A stretch of DNA of 29,081 bases from positions 1 to 29,081 of the IMG/VR virus record IMGVR_UViG_3300017697_002808; one strand, given 5' to 3'. The position numbers were made by a program, and so were the translations under genes. Source of the stretch: a virus. Shown here one piece after another: positions 16,422 through 23,399 of the stretch. Numbering within the stretch: the stretch's first letter is position 1; every line of letters starts with the position of its first letter. The notes beneath the pieces are model-generated. The model saw only the letters and a list, made by a program, of their open reading frames with translations, was not told the origin of the DNA and did not search any database.

Positions 16422-16709
16422 TTATCTACCTATATCCTCAATACTTTCTTCACTAATTACTTGATACGCGCCCTTGTTGTACGCAGGTGCGATTGTATAA
16501 CTAGAAGAAATATCTCTTTTGTACGTCTCGTCTTTTGCAGGACGATACGGTGTCATTGGAGCAGACGGGTAATAAGGAGTTTCTCTAATAGTAGGCTCTT
16601 CTCTGTTAAGAGTATGAAATATAACTTTCTCTTTTCTTCTTGCTGTGGAAATTTTCTTACGTCGTCTACCGCTCATAGTGTGCCTCATACTTCCTTGAAT
16701 AATTGACAT
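16422..16709 (-). CDS. Basic protein of unknown function, 95 aa, first gene after a perfect promoter
   Basis: The protein starts MSIIQGSMRHTMSGRRRKK and has an Arg/Lys-rich N-terminal third, then a Tyr/Pro-rich section (YYPSAPMTPYRPAKDETYKRD) and an acidic end (EESIEDIGR). This suggests a disordered nucleic-acid-binding protein. It has the textbook SD AAGGAG and lies 26 nt after the -10 box of promoter P2. It leads the small ORFs-primase-polA-iscU unit. Confidence 0.68.
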   Translation of the reverse strand: MSIIQGSMRHTMSGRRRKKISTARRKEKVIFHTLNREEPTIRETPYYPSAPMTPYRPAKDETYKRDISSSYTIAPAYNKGAYQVISEESIEDIGR

Positions 16710-16735
16710 TCGGACTCCTTGAAAATTGAAAGTAT

Positions 16736-16764
16736 ATTATACTAAATTTTGACATAAGTGTCAA
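16736..16764 (-). promoter_or_regulatory. Perfect sigma70-type promoter (P2) for the primase/polA/iscU unit
   Basis: TTGACA (16759-16764), 17 nt and TATAAT (16736-16741). The -35 forms an inverted repeat TTGACA-N4-TGTCAA. The leader ATACTTTCAATTT then AAGGAG is almost the same as that of promoter P3 and has the same 26-nt length from -10 to ATG. Confidence 0.88.
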
Positions 16765-16774
16765 GATATATTTT

Positions 16775-18127
16775 CTACATGTCGTCTATGTCTTCATTAG
16801 TTTTTTGGTCATTATCTGCTCTCTCTGTTGGAGTCAGCGCAGTGTCAGGGCCAATCTTTAAAGTTTCCCAGTCCATGGTCGAGGTGAAGGAACGCATAGC
16901 GGCGGCTCTCATTTTAACACAGTTAAATGAAATACAATTATCTTCTTGACTCCATGGTTCCATAGAGTATGCGGCATCAGCAGCATCAAGAATACCTTTG
17001 GCAAAACGAGCTTCACCGCTAGCGTCTGTTTGATATGGCGAGAATATGGGGGTTTCATACTCCTGTGCCATGCTCTTCAATGCTTTACTAACTTCTATTT
17101 GTTCTGTCCAATCGTACTGCCCTCCACGAGAAGGTATACTAGAACGCTTTACTTGATTGATGTAGTCAACGATAATCACGCCAACATCCATCTTGCTTTT
17201 AACTTTTTTATCAAGCTCTGAGCGTATCTTTGCAATAGTAAGAGAGGGGTCATAGACTACATCTAGCTGTTGCTTGGGGTGAAGCTCACAGGTAGATTTT
17301 AGCTTATCGTGGAACTGTTCAAAATTTCGATGATCTCGATACTCTGCCAGTCGCTCTTGACTATTTTCATATCGGTTAGCCCACCAAGCTGCAACCCTCT
17401 CCCACTCTGTCACGTTAAGATTCTTAGCGCGCAGACGGGAGAATGGTATAGCAGTTGCAATCGAACAACACCTTTGCAGTATCGCTCGACTGTCCATCTC
17501 AATAGTGAAATAGATTGCAGACTTTCCAGATTCATAGACATTATTAGCAATGTTAGAACAGGTGATAGATTTCCCTGCCCCTCGGCGACCGCCTACAAGA
17601 ATTAAGTCTCGGGGGGAGAACGAAATCTCGTAGTCATTATCGGTATTCAAGCCAAGAGGCAGGTACTTTCCTAACTCCTCATCAGGTTCAAACAAGGGAA
17701 TACGTTGCATACTCTCTTGGGGTTCTTGAAGCTCTACTTTGTCTTCGATATCAAGAACGATCTGATGTAGGTGTCCTACAGATTCCTCTGCATCCTCGAA
17801 GGATATAGAGTTATCAACGTAGTCCTCAAGGGATAGTAGTATCTCTTTCTGAGTATACTCATTTTTCAGGTACTGAAGAAGCATATACGCATCTGCGTCA
17901 ACTTCAACACCGTCTATGGCAAAGAGCAGTTCCTTTGTGGCACTATCTCTTAGCTCAAACTTGAGGTCTTCAAACGTAGGGAGCTTATGAAATTTTTCAC
18001 AGTGCTTATCTATCTCAGAAAATAATCTGTGATAGTTTGTAGGCAAGTAGTGCTTACGCACGGCTGACCAAGACTCAAAATCTTGCAGCTCTAATACTTG
18101 CTTTAGAAAAGCACTTGCTAAATTCAA
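16775..18127 (-). CDS. DnaB/gp41-like replicative helicase
   Basis: This 450-aa RecA-fold hexameric helicase has an N-terminal helical part (1-165), then Walker A GGRRGAGKS (179-187), catalytic E210 (YFTIE), and Walker B VGVIIVD321YINQVK. A sensor-like SPYQTDASGEARFAKG region follows. It should unwind DNA at the fork with the primase at 15241-16068. The start is TTG at 18125-18127 behind a GGGGG SD; no ATG or GTG lies between it and an in-frame stop. An RNA hairpin lies just upstream, at 18147-18176. Confidence 0.93.
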   Translation of the reverse strand: MNLASAFLKQVLELQDFESWSAVRKHYLPTNYHRLFSEIDKHCEKFHKLPTFEDLKFELRDSATKELLFAIDGVEVDADAYMLLQYLKNEYTQKEILLSLEDYVDNSISFEDAEESVGHLHQIVLDIEDKVELQEPQESMQRIPLFEPDEELGKYLPLGLNTDNDYEISFSPRDLILVGGRRGAGKSITCSNIANNVYESGKSAIYFTIEMDSRAILQRCCSIATAIPFSRLRAKNLNVTEWERVAAWWANRYENSQERLAEYRDHRNFEQFHDKLKSTCELHPKQQLDVVYDPSLTIAKIRSELDKKVKSKMDVGVIIVDYINQVKRSSIPSRGGQYDWTEQIEVSKALKSMAQEYETPIFSPYQTDASGEARFAKGILDAADAAYSMEPWSQEDNCISFNCVKMRAAAMRSFTSTMDWETLKIGPDTALTPTERADNDQKTNEDIDDM

Positions 18128-18146
18128 TAGTTCCCCCGAATGAAAT

Positions 18147-18176
18147 GTAGCCAGAACAACCCCTTGTCCTGACTAC
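18147..18176 (-). promoter_or_regulatory. RNA hairpin in the leader of the replicative helicase
   Basis: The minus-strand RNA folds as GTAGTCAGGACAA, loop GGGG, TTGTTCTGGCTAC: 13 bp with two G-U pairs. On the plus strand the same positions are C-A mismatches, so the fold belongs to the minus-strand RNA. No U-tract follows, so a terminator is unlikely. It could be a translational operator or a processing site. Confidence 0.6.
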
Positions 18177-18191
18177 AAAAGTTACCGCTTC

Positions 18192-18920
18192 TTAGGAAGC
18201 AGCTTTCTCTTTCTTTGCAGCTCCATCATAGTCTGACGCTGTCAGGCCACGACGGGTAAGCATAGTTTTGACGCCTCGTGCAGTTTTACCGATTTGCTCT
18301 GCAATCGACTCAACTGTCATTTCAGACACATCGCCCAACTCAGCCAAAGGATCTTCCTTTGCAGAGCCTTTTGTATGCTCCTGACGGGGGATAGCGTCAA
18401 TGTCGCCGGAACGAAGAAGGCTAAGAGCCTTGCCTCGAATACTGTTTACAGTACGGTCTAACTTCTCTGCGATTGCTTCCACAAACGCTCCGTCATTAAC
18501 CATAGCTACGAAAGTCTCTTCTTCTGAAGGAGAGTAAGTTCGTACAGTCTCCACTTTGGGAGCAGCTTTGACATGGTCAGTAAGTTCCATAGAAAGAATC
18601 TTACCTTGAATAGACTTAGCACTAAATGCTCCGCCTTCAAAGTGAGATGCAATCTCTGCGTAGGTATACTGTCCGCTGTTGTCAGAGACAAAAGCAGAGA
18701 GAGTAGTTTCTTGGCTGTCGCTGAAAGCGCGAGCGCTCTTAGCTGAAGCAAGTTCTACATCAAAACCCATCTTTCGCAGTTTGCTAGAAACTGACCGTGT
18801 AGTTGTGTCAAGCTGGTCTGCAGCTTCTGCTACAGTAGCTTGAGAGACCGGAGTCTCATCACCGACAAAATTAGTGAGCTCGTCGGTACGCTCATCAGTC
18901 CACTTAGGCAGTGTTGCCAT
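18192..18920 (-). CDS. Multi-repeat HTH/Myb-like DNA-binding protein, 242 aa
   Basis: At least four related helix-turn-helix-like units can be read: about 5-50 (WTDERTDELTNF, TTRSVSSKLRKMG), 66-115 (YTYAEIASHF, AKSIQGKILSM), 128-168 (YSPSEEETFVAM, VEAIAEKLDRTVNSIRGK) and 195-233 (TVESIAEQIGKTARGVKTML). Each follows E/T-I-A-E-x-L....R-S-V-..K-L. The C-terminus is Lys/Ala-rich. This suggests binding to repeated DNA sites, perhaps the shared promoters, or genome compaction. It is not a known regulator family that I can name. It overlaps the ligase C-half by 17 nt. Confidence 0.75.
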   Translation of the reverse strand: MATLPKWTDERTDELTNFVGDETPVSQATVAEAADQLDTTTRSVSSKLRKMGFDVELASAKSARAFSDSQETTLSAFVSDNSGQYTYAEIASHFEGGAFSAKSIQGKILSMELTDHVKAAPKVETVRTYSPSEEETFVAMVNDGAFVEAIAEKLDRTVNSIRGKALSLLRSGDIDAIPRQEHTKGSAKEDPLAELGDVSEMTVESIAEQIGKTARGVKTMLTRRGLTASDYDGAAKKEKAAS

Positions 18921-19674
18921 TTGTTTCTCCTAAAAAATTTAATAGATTGGTTACTATTGTTACGCCAGAATTTCTGGCTTTCTTTGTTTTTGCACTCTCT
19001 ATACCACTCTCATTAACTAGAATGGTTACATCTTTTGTTACACTGCTTTTGACATTGTAACCTTGTAAGCAGAGAGCGGCGGTTGCAGCACTCTTAGTAG
19101 GAAAACTTTTTAACTTACCACTAATACATACTGTACCAACAGCCTCTACTCTTTCCTTGGCTTTAGCAAACTTAAAATCAAATGGTAAAAACTCAAAATT
19201 ATTAATCCATTCATTTTCGTACCAATCCATTAAACTCTCAGCAGTCTTAGCTCCAAGACCAGCGTCACGACATTTGTCCATGCTAAGCTCATTGAGGCCG
19301 CTAATTATTGTGGACAATTTCTCTGTTGCGGTTTTTCCCACTAAGGGTATACTAAAAGCTGGTAGTAATTGGTTTAAGGTAGCTTTCTTACTATGTTCAA
19401 TTTCTCTTATAAGTTTCAAGGCTAGTTTATCTGAGGAGAGAGCAATCTGTGTAAGATCGTAGTCAAGCGCATATACTTCCCATAAGGTCGTAATTGACAG
19501 CTTTTCTATAGTCTTTGGCCCAAGTCCCTTGATTTTTAAGGTCTTGGCAAAATGCTCAATCTGCTTACTAATTTGTGCAGGACATTGAGAGTCCTCACAA
19601 AAAAGTAAGTCGTTTCTCCACACAAGTACAGAACCGCATGAACCACAAGTAGTGGGGGCTAGTATCGCTTGCAT
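18904..19674 (-). CDS. NAD-dependent DNA ligase, C-terminal half (Zn-finger, HhH, BRCT)
   Basis: This 256-aa protein holds the parts of LigA that follow the OB domain. A four-Cys zinc finger (C10, C13, C26, C31) comes first. Helix-hairpin-helix repeats follow (IKGLGPKTIEKL at about 48, FSIPLVGKTATEKL, then AGLGAKTAESL), then a BRCT domain from about 178 (GTVCISGKL). It has no adenylation domain and needs the product of the gene at 19739-20692. T5 also encodes its NAD ligase as two polypeptides. Start: AGGAG then ATG, 26 nt after the -10 of P3. Confidence 0.9.
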   Translation of the reverse strand: MQAILAPTTCGSCGSVLVWRNDLLFCEDSQCPAQISKQIEHFAKTLKIKGLGPKTIEKLSITTLWEVYALDYDLTQIALSSDKLALKLIREIEHSKKATLNQLLPAFSIPLVGKTATEKLSTIISGLNELSMDKCRDAGLGAKTAESLMDWYENEWINNFEFLPFDFKFAKAKERVEAVGTVCISGKLKSFPTKSAATAALCLQGYNVKSSVTKDVTILVNESGIESAKTKKARNSGVTIVTNLLNFLGETNGNTA

Positions 19675-19700
19675 TGAGACTCCTCTGAAATTGAAAGTAT

Positions 19701-19729
19701 ATTATATAGAATTTTGAGATTATTGTCAA
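19701..19729 (-). promoter_or_regulatory. Perfect sigma70-type promoter (P3) for the ligase C-half
   Basis: TTGACA (19724-19729), 17 nt and TATAAT (19701-19706) on the minus strand, inside the gap between the ligase halves. The spacer has TTGA-N8-TCAA. Leader sequence and length nearly duplicate those of P2. Confidence 0.88.
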
Positions 19730-19738
19730 GATTTATTT

Positions 19739-20692
19739 TTAGTTAACTCTTCGGACAATACGCGGGATAATTTCACCACTGCGTATGACTTCGACCTCGC
19801 AACCAATTTCTAATCCTAACTCTTCGATGTAAGACATATTATGCAGGGTTGCTCTTTGTACAAGCGCGTCACCAATCATTACAGGGCTAAGAATTGCTAC
19901 TGGTGTAACAACTCCTGATTTCCCTGTGTGCCACTCAACATCTTTTAGCCAAGTTATCTCACCTTCTTTCTGCTCTTTGAAAGCAATAGAACCCCGTGGA
20001 TGATGTGCAGTAAATCCTGCGTCTTCCCAGTCTTGTAGATTATCAAGTCTGTAGACTACGCCATCTGTGGGGAACTTCTTTGACTCAAGGTCTGTAGTAT
20101 CTGTATAAAACCCAAGATTGTAACAATAATTAAGTTTCTCACTCCAGTATTCAAACATATCATCTGGTCGCATATCATGCACTACAAAAAATAAGTAAGG
20201 TCTTCGTTCTATGAACTCATCCTCGCTTTTGAGATTTAACGCACCCGCTGCAAAGTTTCTTGCATTTGGAATATCACTTGGTGCTACTACTTCACCGTCA
20301 ATCTGACAGTAATCACTATGGTTAATTCTCCAAGGGACTGTTTGTAGATGACGTACATTTGCTGTAATGTCAACACCTGTTTTACCGTCCCCACGGCTGG
20401 TAGCTCGTACTAGCATCCCATTCTCATAAACGAGAGATATGGCAGCACCGTCTAGCTTGGGTGTAGCAACAACATTTTTGTCGCCCATCCAATCCAAGAC
20501 TTCTTGCTCTGAAAAAGATTTCTTCAAAGAATACATAGGAAAGATGTGGTCAACGCCTCGACTGGGAGTATAACCAACGTCTTTGTCAGTGCCTTCTAAA
20601 GCATCCCACTCTTCATCACTTAGAGGGCTTTCACCGTCTTCGTAATAAAGTTTGGCTATCTTGTTCCTGTATGCGTAATCTATATCTGTCAT
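19739..20692 (-). CDS. ligA: NAD-dependent DNA ligase, N-terminal half (adenylation and OB domains)
   Basis: This half carries the nucleotidyl-lysine motif KLDG (K79 counted from M at 20692), SRGDGKTGVDITANV, IDGEVV, DGVVYR and FKEQ, followed by an OB-fold (SGVVTPVAILSPV to IIPRIVRRV). It activates with NAD and seals nicks together with the C-half. The N-terminal Ia domain is short. Two ATGs are possible. The first (20704) has no SD and only about 6 nt of leader from promoter P4. The second (20692), chosen here, has GAGAG upstream and about 18 nt of leader. It ends 65 nt before the C-half and has its own promoter. Confidence 0.93.
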   Translation of the reverse strand: MTDIDYAYRNKIAKLYYEDGESPLSDEEWDALEGTDKDVGYTPSRGVDHIFPMYSLKKSFSEQEVLDWMGDKNVVATPKLDGAAISLVYENGMLVRATSRGDGKTGVDITANVRHLQTVPWRINHSDYCQIDGEVVAPSDIPNARNFAAGALNLKSEDEFIERRPYLFFVVHDMRPDDMFEYWSEKLNYCYNLGFYTDTTDLESKKFPTDGVVYRLDNLQDWEDAGFTAHHPRGSIAFKEQKEGEITWLKDVEWHTGKSGVVTPVAILSPVMIGDALVQRATLHNMSYIEELGLEIGCEVEVIRSGEIIPRIVRRVN

Positions 20693-20716
20693 AGGTTCTC
20701 TCATTTATTAAAGTAT

Positions 20717-20745
20717 ATTATACTAGAGATTACCTAAAATGTCAA
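20717..20745 (-). promoter_or_regulatory. Perfect sigma70-type promoter (P4) for the ligase N-half
   Basis: TTGACA (20740-20745), 17 nt and TATAAT (20717-20722). The -35 box contains the TGA stop of the upstream PC4-like gene. AAATAATTC precedes the -35. Confidence 0.87.
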
Positions 20746-21065
20746 GAATTATTTGCGGTTTCCTCTGGATAAATCTCTTTGATTAGCTCACCAAAGTTTT
20801 CTTCTATAATCTGCTTAGATTCAGCAAGGGATATAATTTCAGTCAAAGCACGGAACAACTCCTTAGAGTTATTAAAGTCGAGCGGTAGCGCTATTCCAAC
20901 AGGAGTAGGTTTCCATTCTTCTGTAAAATCCATGTAATACTTTCTAAGATGTAGATATTCTACCCCTCTGAAAGTGTTCACAGTGAGTCGTACTTGTTCT
21001 TGCTTTGCCTCATCGTAGTGAATTACATGTTCATAGTGGCTAGCAGGTTCAGTTATATCTATCAT
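20742..21065 (-). CDS. PC4-like ssDNA-binding protein, 107 aa
   Basis: From M at 21065 the protein begins MIDITEPASHYEH. The middle resembles the PC4/p15 coactivator fold: VRLTVNTFRGVEYLHLRKYY, then a basic-aromatic strand with PTPVGIALPLDFNNSKELFRAL, and a C-terminal amphipathic helix. Such proteins bind ssDNA and melted DNA and can influence transcription or repair. A longer frame starts at 21149 but overlaps the upstream gene. The M at 21065 gives a clean ATGA overlap with that gene's stop. The assignment is by eye. Confidence 0.68.
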   Translation of the reverse strand: MIDITEPASHYEHVIHYDEAKQEQVRLTVNTFRGVEYLHLRKYYMDFTEEWKPTPVGIALPLDFNNSKELFRALTEIISLAESKQIIEENFGELIKEIYPEETANNS

Positions 21066-21328
21066 GATTCGTTCTTTAGTACAGAAGCTAGCGGCACTAC
21101 ACTTGTTATATTGAAAGGCTTTAACAAACGGTAAGAGTCTGTGTCCCAACAGAATAACAACAGCGTATCGCTAGATTCTTTGGCTCTATTTTTCTTGCTT
21201 TGAATATACGGCGTACTGAAGTCCAACGTGCAAACATTGTACTTCAGTTTCTTTGAATTCTCACTACGATAGGTAATGATTGCATCACCGTACTCTCTCA
21301 CAAGAGAGGCTAGTTCTTCCTTTTTCAC
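21062..21328 (-). CDS. Small protein of unknown function, 88 aa, GTG start
   Basis: Starting at GTG 21328 (5 nt after AAGGAG), the protein reads VKKEELASLVREYGDAIITY. It continues with a beta-rich segment (LKYNVCTLDFSTPYI), a basic spot (KKNRAKE), then LLLFCWDTDSYRLLKPFNITSVVPL. It might be a small SH3-like or beta-barrel fold, but no family is recognised. A TTG one codon earlier is too close to the SD. Coupled to the PC4-like gene by ATGA. Confidence 0.62.
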   Translation of the reverse strand: MKKEELASLVREYGDAIITYRSENSKKLKYNVCTLDFSTPYIQSKKNRAKESSDTLLLFCWDTDSYRLLKPFNITSVVPLASVLKNES

Positions 21329-21386
21329 CAATGCTCCTTAGGTTTAGGTGTGTAAAATCTTTTACTTTCCTATAACTCACGGGCAT
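21285..21386 (-). CDS. Possible 33-aa ORF behind a strong hairpin
   Basis: ATG at 21386 with GGGGGAG 4 nt upstream opens MPVSYRKVKDFTHLNLRSIG and ends at 21285, overlapping the next gene out of frame by 44 nt. The SD lies in the 3' arm of the hairpin at 21390-21410, so its translation would be repressed unless the hairpin opens. It may be spurious. Confidence 0.3.
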   Translation of the reverse strand: MPVSYRKVKDFTHLNLRSIGEKGRTSLSCERVR

Positions 21387-21389
21387 GGT

Positions 21390-21418
21390 GCTCCCCCGCG
21401 TACGGGGGGCTTTGTTTT
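21390..21418 (+). terminator. Strong hairpin with U-tract only on the plus strand
   Basis: GCTCCCCCG, loop CGTA, CGGGGGGC (8 bp with one bulged T), followed by TTTGTTTT: a textbook intrinsic terminator when read on the plus strand. No plus-strand gene precedes it within many kb. On the minus strand it lies just after the stop of the 145-aa HTH gene, but no U-tract follows. Confidence 0.6.
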
Positions 21419-21854
21419 AAACTTCGCTGTAAATTACTGAGGTAAAATAGATTGCTGCTTTACCTGTTAGTTTGGATATTATAGCAGCGTCTACTTCTTT
21501 ACCCATAGCTCTGATAGCTTCGGTTAGCTCGTCTTGGGCATCTTGCTTTGATACTCGTGTTCCACCACTAGATTTAGCGGCAGAGCCACCAGTAGCGGCT
21601 TCTTTCTTCACATACACACCAGCTTTGCTAAGAATCATACGAACACCGTTAGGGCTTTCACCTAACTCGTCTGCAACGAATTTTACAATCTCCATAGATG
21701 TTTCTGGAGTTGGACTCTCTGCTTCGTACATTTCTACTGCTTGTGCTTTCTTTACGTCATCCCACGCCATTCTGCGTTTCCTTTTGTTAGTTGTTTTTAA
21801 TCCAGGGCAAGTGCCTAGATACTCTATTTGTTCTCGGTAAAATCGGTCGCCCAT
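21417..21854 (-). CDS. HTH-like DNA-binding protein, 145 aa
   Basis: The start is M at 21854, with AAGGAAA as SD and a leader after promoter P5. The frame stays open upstream to 21932, but the promoter lies inside that extension, so it cannot be coding from this promoter. Residues about 30-75 (WDDVKKAQAVEMYE, then IVKFVADELGESPNGVRMILSKAGV) form an HTH/Myb-like unit similar to those at 18192-18920. An Ala/Gly/Ser linker and a helical C-terminal part (DELTEAIRAMGKEVDAAIISKLTGKAA) follow. Probable regulator or DNA-organising protein; target unknown. Confidence 0.72.
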   Translation of the reverse strand: MGDRFYREQIEYLGTCPGLKTTNKRKRRMAWDDVKKAQAVEMYEAESPTPETSMEIVKFVADELGESPNGVRMILSKAGVYVKKEAATGGSAAKSSGGTRVSKQDAQDELTEAIRAMGKEVDAAIISKLTGKAAIYFTSVIYSEV

Positions 21855-21878
21855 TGGTTTCCTTAATTTTGAAATGAT

Positions 21879-21907
21879 ATTATATCGCGATTTAACATTT
21901 GTGTCAA
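21879..21907 (-). promoter_or_regulatory. Perfect sigma70-type promoter (P5) for the 145-aa HTH gene
   Basis: TTGACA (21902-21907), 17 nt and TATAAT (21879-21884), with AAAAATAATTC before the -35 and TTGA-N8-TTAA in the spacer. There are 24 nt between -10 and ATG, with AAGGAAA as SD. Confidence 0.87.
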
Positions 21908-21919
21908 GAATTATTTTTG

Positions 21920-22039
21920 CTATAGTAGCCAATTAAACCAGCCAGATTGCTGCATATCAAATAAAATTTCTGCAATATGAAGGGCTACCTCTAAGTACAA
22001 TAGGAATAATATTGTTTTTATGACTTTAAACTCTTCCAT
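21920..22039 (-). CDS. Small membrane protein, 39 aa
   Basis: The ATG at 22037-22039 lies within the end of the 75-aa gene, in another frame. The peptide MEEFKVIKTILFLLYLEVAL continues with a hydrophobic helix and ends GWFNWLL. It fills the gap up to promoter P5 exactly. SD support is weak (AAGGA 12 nt upstream). A real small membrane protein is plausible, not proven. Confidence 0.45.
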   Translation of the reverse strand: MEEFKVIKTILFLLYLEVALHIAEILFDMQQSGWFNWLL

Positions 22040-22245
22040 TCTATTATGCTATCCTTTACGATATCTTCATACATATTTGTTTCAACAGATACTGCCACCA
22101 CTTTATCACTGTAGTGGTTACTTGGCGAATTATATCCACCTATTAAAGTGTAAATGCCTTCGTGTATTTTATCCGAAGTGACACTTTTATACTTTATATA
22201 GCACTCTCCTACTGCTAATGCTTTTGTTAATTCGGTTGTGTTCAT
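22018..22245 (-). CDS. Small protein of unknown function, 75 aa
   Basis: Begins MNTTELTKALAVGECYIKYK. The layout is a short helix, then beta-rich sequence (IHEGIYTLIGG, VVAVSVETNMYED) and IIEWKSLKS at the end. It could be a small SH3-like barrel of the kind common in T4-like phages; this is a guess from the pattern. The ATG overlaps the stop of the 213-aa HTH gene (ATGA), giving good support for coding. Confidence 0.65.
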   Translation of the reverse strand: MNTTELTKALAVGECYIKYKSVTSDKIHEGIYTLIGGYNSPSNHYSDKVVAVSVETNMYEDIVKDSIIEWKSLKS

Positions 22246-22883
22246 ATCTTATTTAGATTAACTCCATACTCCTCTAAGTGAGAGAGCTTGCCCAGTTCAC
22301 AGGCGAGGACAAAGGCATAATAGCCACCGACAGTATCATTTTCTGTATTTTCCAGAATATATACTCGGTATCCTTTACTTTCATATTTGTTCTTTACTGT
22401 TATTTCTGCATCTACGATTGCAGGTGCGTGGTACTTTGCTGACCATACTTTCTCACCCGCGTTGAACGTGTCTGCTACACAATTCTCAGGAATTATACTA
22501 GGATGAACGCGCTCCTCTTGGCTTGCAGGTCGTTGTGGCACTCCTACTTTGTCGAGTATTCCACGCACAAAACCAGACGACCGATACAACCCCGCAGCTA
22601 TTTCGGAGATAGACTCTCCTTGCAAATAGTTTGTTATAGCTTCAGTTATCTCGTAAGCCTGAGCTTTTTTACCTTTGTTTGTAGCTTTTCGTTTTGCTAC
22701 ATACTCTTTATGCTCTTGGAACTCTGTTATGATCTTATTCAATCTCGTAGTGTTGTACGAGATGTTAAGTATCTCACATGCTTCCTTTTTCGTGATGGCC
22801 TTTTCTTGTGAGAGCAGTCCTATCACTTTCTCTATGTTCGTGTTCGTTAGGTTCTCGTAGTCCCTTTTCTTCACTCTCGGCAA
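22242..22883 (-). CDS. HTH-domain protein, 213 aa, TTG start
   Basis: TTG at 22883 with GGAGG 9 nt upstream. Residues about 1-50 hold a helix-turn-helix (KKEACEILNISYNTTRLNKII). Residues about 75-118 hold a second (ITNYLQGESISEIAAGLYRSSGFVRGILDKVGVP). A C-terminal beta-rich domain follows (AGEKVWSAKYHAPAIVDAEI, GYRVYILE, GGYYAFVLACELGKL). It looks like a sequence-specific DNA-binding protein with a sensor or oligomerisation domain. The first 110 nt overlap the MazZ-like gene in another frame, an unusually long overlap. Similar two-HTH proteins occur in marine phages as I recall, unverified. Confidence 0.72.
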   Translation of the reverse strand: MPRVKKRDYENLTNTNIEKVIGLLSQEKAITKKEACEILNISYNTTRLNKIITEFQEHKEYVAKRKATNKGKKAQAYEITEAITNYLQGESISEIAAGLYRSSGFVRGILDKVGVPQRPASQEERVHPSIIPENCVADTFNAGEKVWSAKYHAPAIVDAEITVKNKYESKGYRVYILENTENDTVGGYYAFVLACELGKLSHLEEYGVNLNKI

Positions 22884-23199
22884 TTAATTCATCCTCCAAT
22901 TTAAATAATAAACAACACATAGCATGTGCAAGGTGTGATAACCCTGTTTCTTCGTCTGCACTTTCACCATCTATGTGTGCGAAAATATGTCTCAAAGCAG
23001 CACTAGTATACCTATTCTGTAGGTCGTCTACTTTCCTCCAGTTGTGAGGATCGTACTTCTCTGCTCCAAATGTTAATACTTTTCCTATTTCGTTTATAGA
23101 CTTAGGAGGCAACAAATACAACTGCGGCTTGCCTCCGTCATACTTTCTTCCGTACTCTAAGTTCTTCATGATTTCAAGTAGTTCATCTCCTTCCGACAT
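22774..23199 (-). CDS. MazZ-like dATP/dGTP diphosphohydrolase (formerly DUF5664)
   Basis: This 141-aa protein has the family pattern: KYDGGKPQLYLLPPKSINEIGKVL, FGAEKYDPHNWRKV, RYTSAALRHIFAHIDGE, and DEETGLSHLAHAMCCLLFKLED, with Glu/Asp/His metal ligands in helices. Relatives hydrolyse dATP/dGTP to monophosphates and, as MazZ, support diaminopurine (Z) genomes; many phages have the gene without using Z. No purZ is in this window. The C-terminal tail (about 35 aa) is charged and overlaps the next gene. The ATG is coupled to the 66-aa gene (TAATG). Confidence 0.82.
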   Translation of the reverse strand: MSEGDELLEIMKNLEYGRKYDGGKPQLYLLPPKSINEIGKVLTFGAEKYDPHNWRKVDDLQNRYTSAALRHIFAHIDGESADEETGLSHLAHAMCCLLFKLEDELIAESEEKGLREPNEHEHRESDRTALTRKGHHEKGSM

Positions 23200-23399
23200 T
23201 AGTCTCCCTTTCGTACTTGCTCGTTGAGCAGTCTATTAATTACCCACTCGGGGGCTTCCATAATTCTCAGGTAATCTATAGCTTCGTTTTGAGACGCACC
23301 ATCACCTATCATACCATTCATGGTTATGTACCAGTCAAAAAACTGATCTTCATGCGACCCTTGAAAAGGTTCGTAGTTGTAGCCCATTCCATTTATCAT
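23199..23399 (-). CDS. Small protein of unknown function, 66 aa
   Basis: Begins MINGMGYNYEPFQGSHEDQF. It is Tyr/Trp/Asp-rich, with an amphipathic helix ASQNEAIDYLRIMEAPEWVI near the C-terminus. No family recognised. It is joined by overlaps on both sides (ATGA with the gene upstream, TAATG with the MazZ-like gene downstream), so it is very likely translated. Confidence 0.65.
   Translation of the reverse strand: MINGMGYNYEPFQGSHEDQFFDWYITMNGMIGDGASQNEAIDYLRIMEAPEWVINRLLNEQVRKGD

Noticed and set aside
16747-16766. Inverted repeat TTGACATAAGTGTCAA as a separate plus-strand promoter
   Set aside because: On the plus strand no -10 follows at a sensible distance. It is treated as part of promoter P2 and a possible operator.
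21855-21932. N-terminal extension of the 145-aa HTH gene
   Set aside because: It contains the perfect promoter P5, so it would not be transcribed from there, and the M at 21854 has a proper SD.
12978-23199. Claim that this is a Z-genome (diaminopurine) phage
   Set aside because: The MazZ-like gene alone is not sufficient, and neither purZ nor datZ is present in the window.
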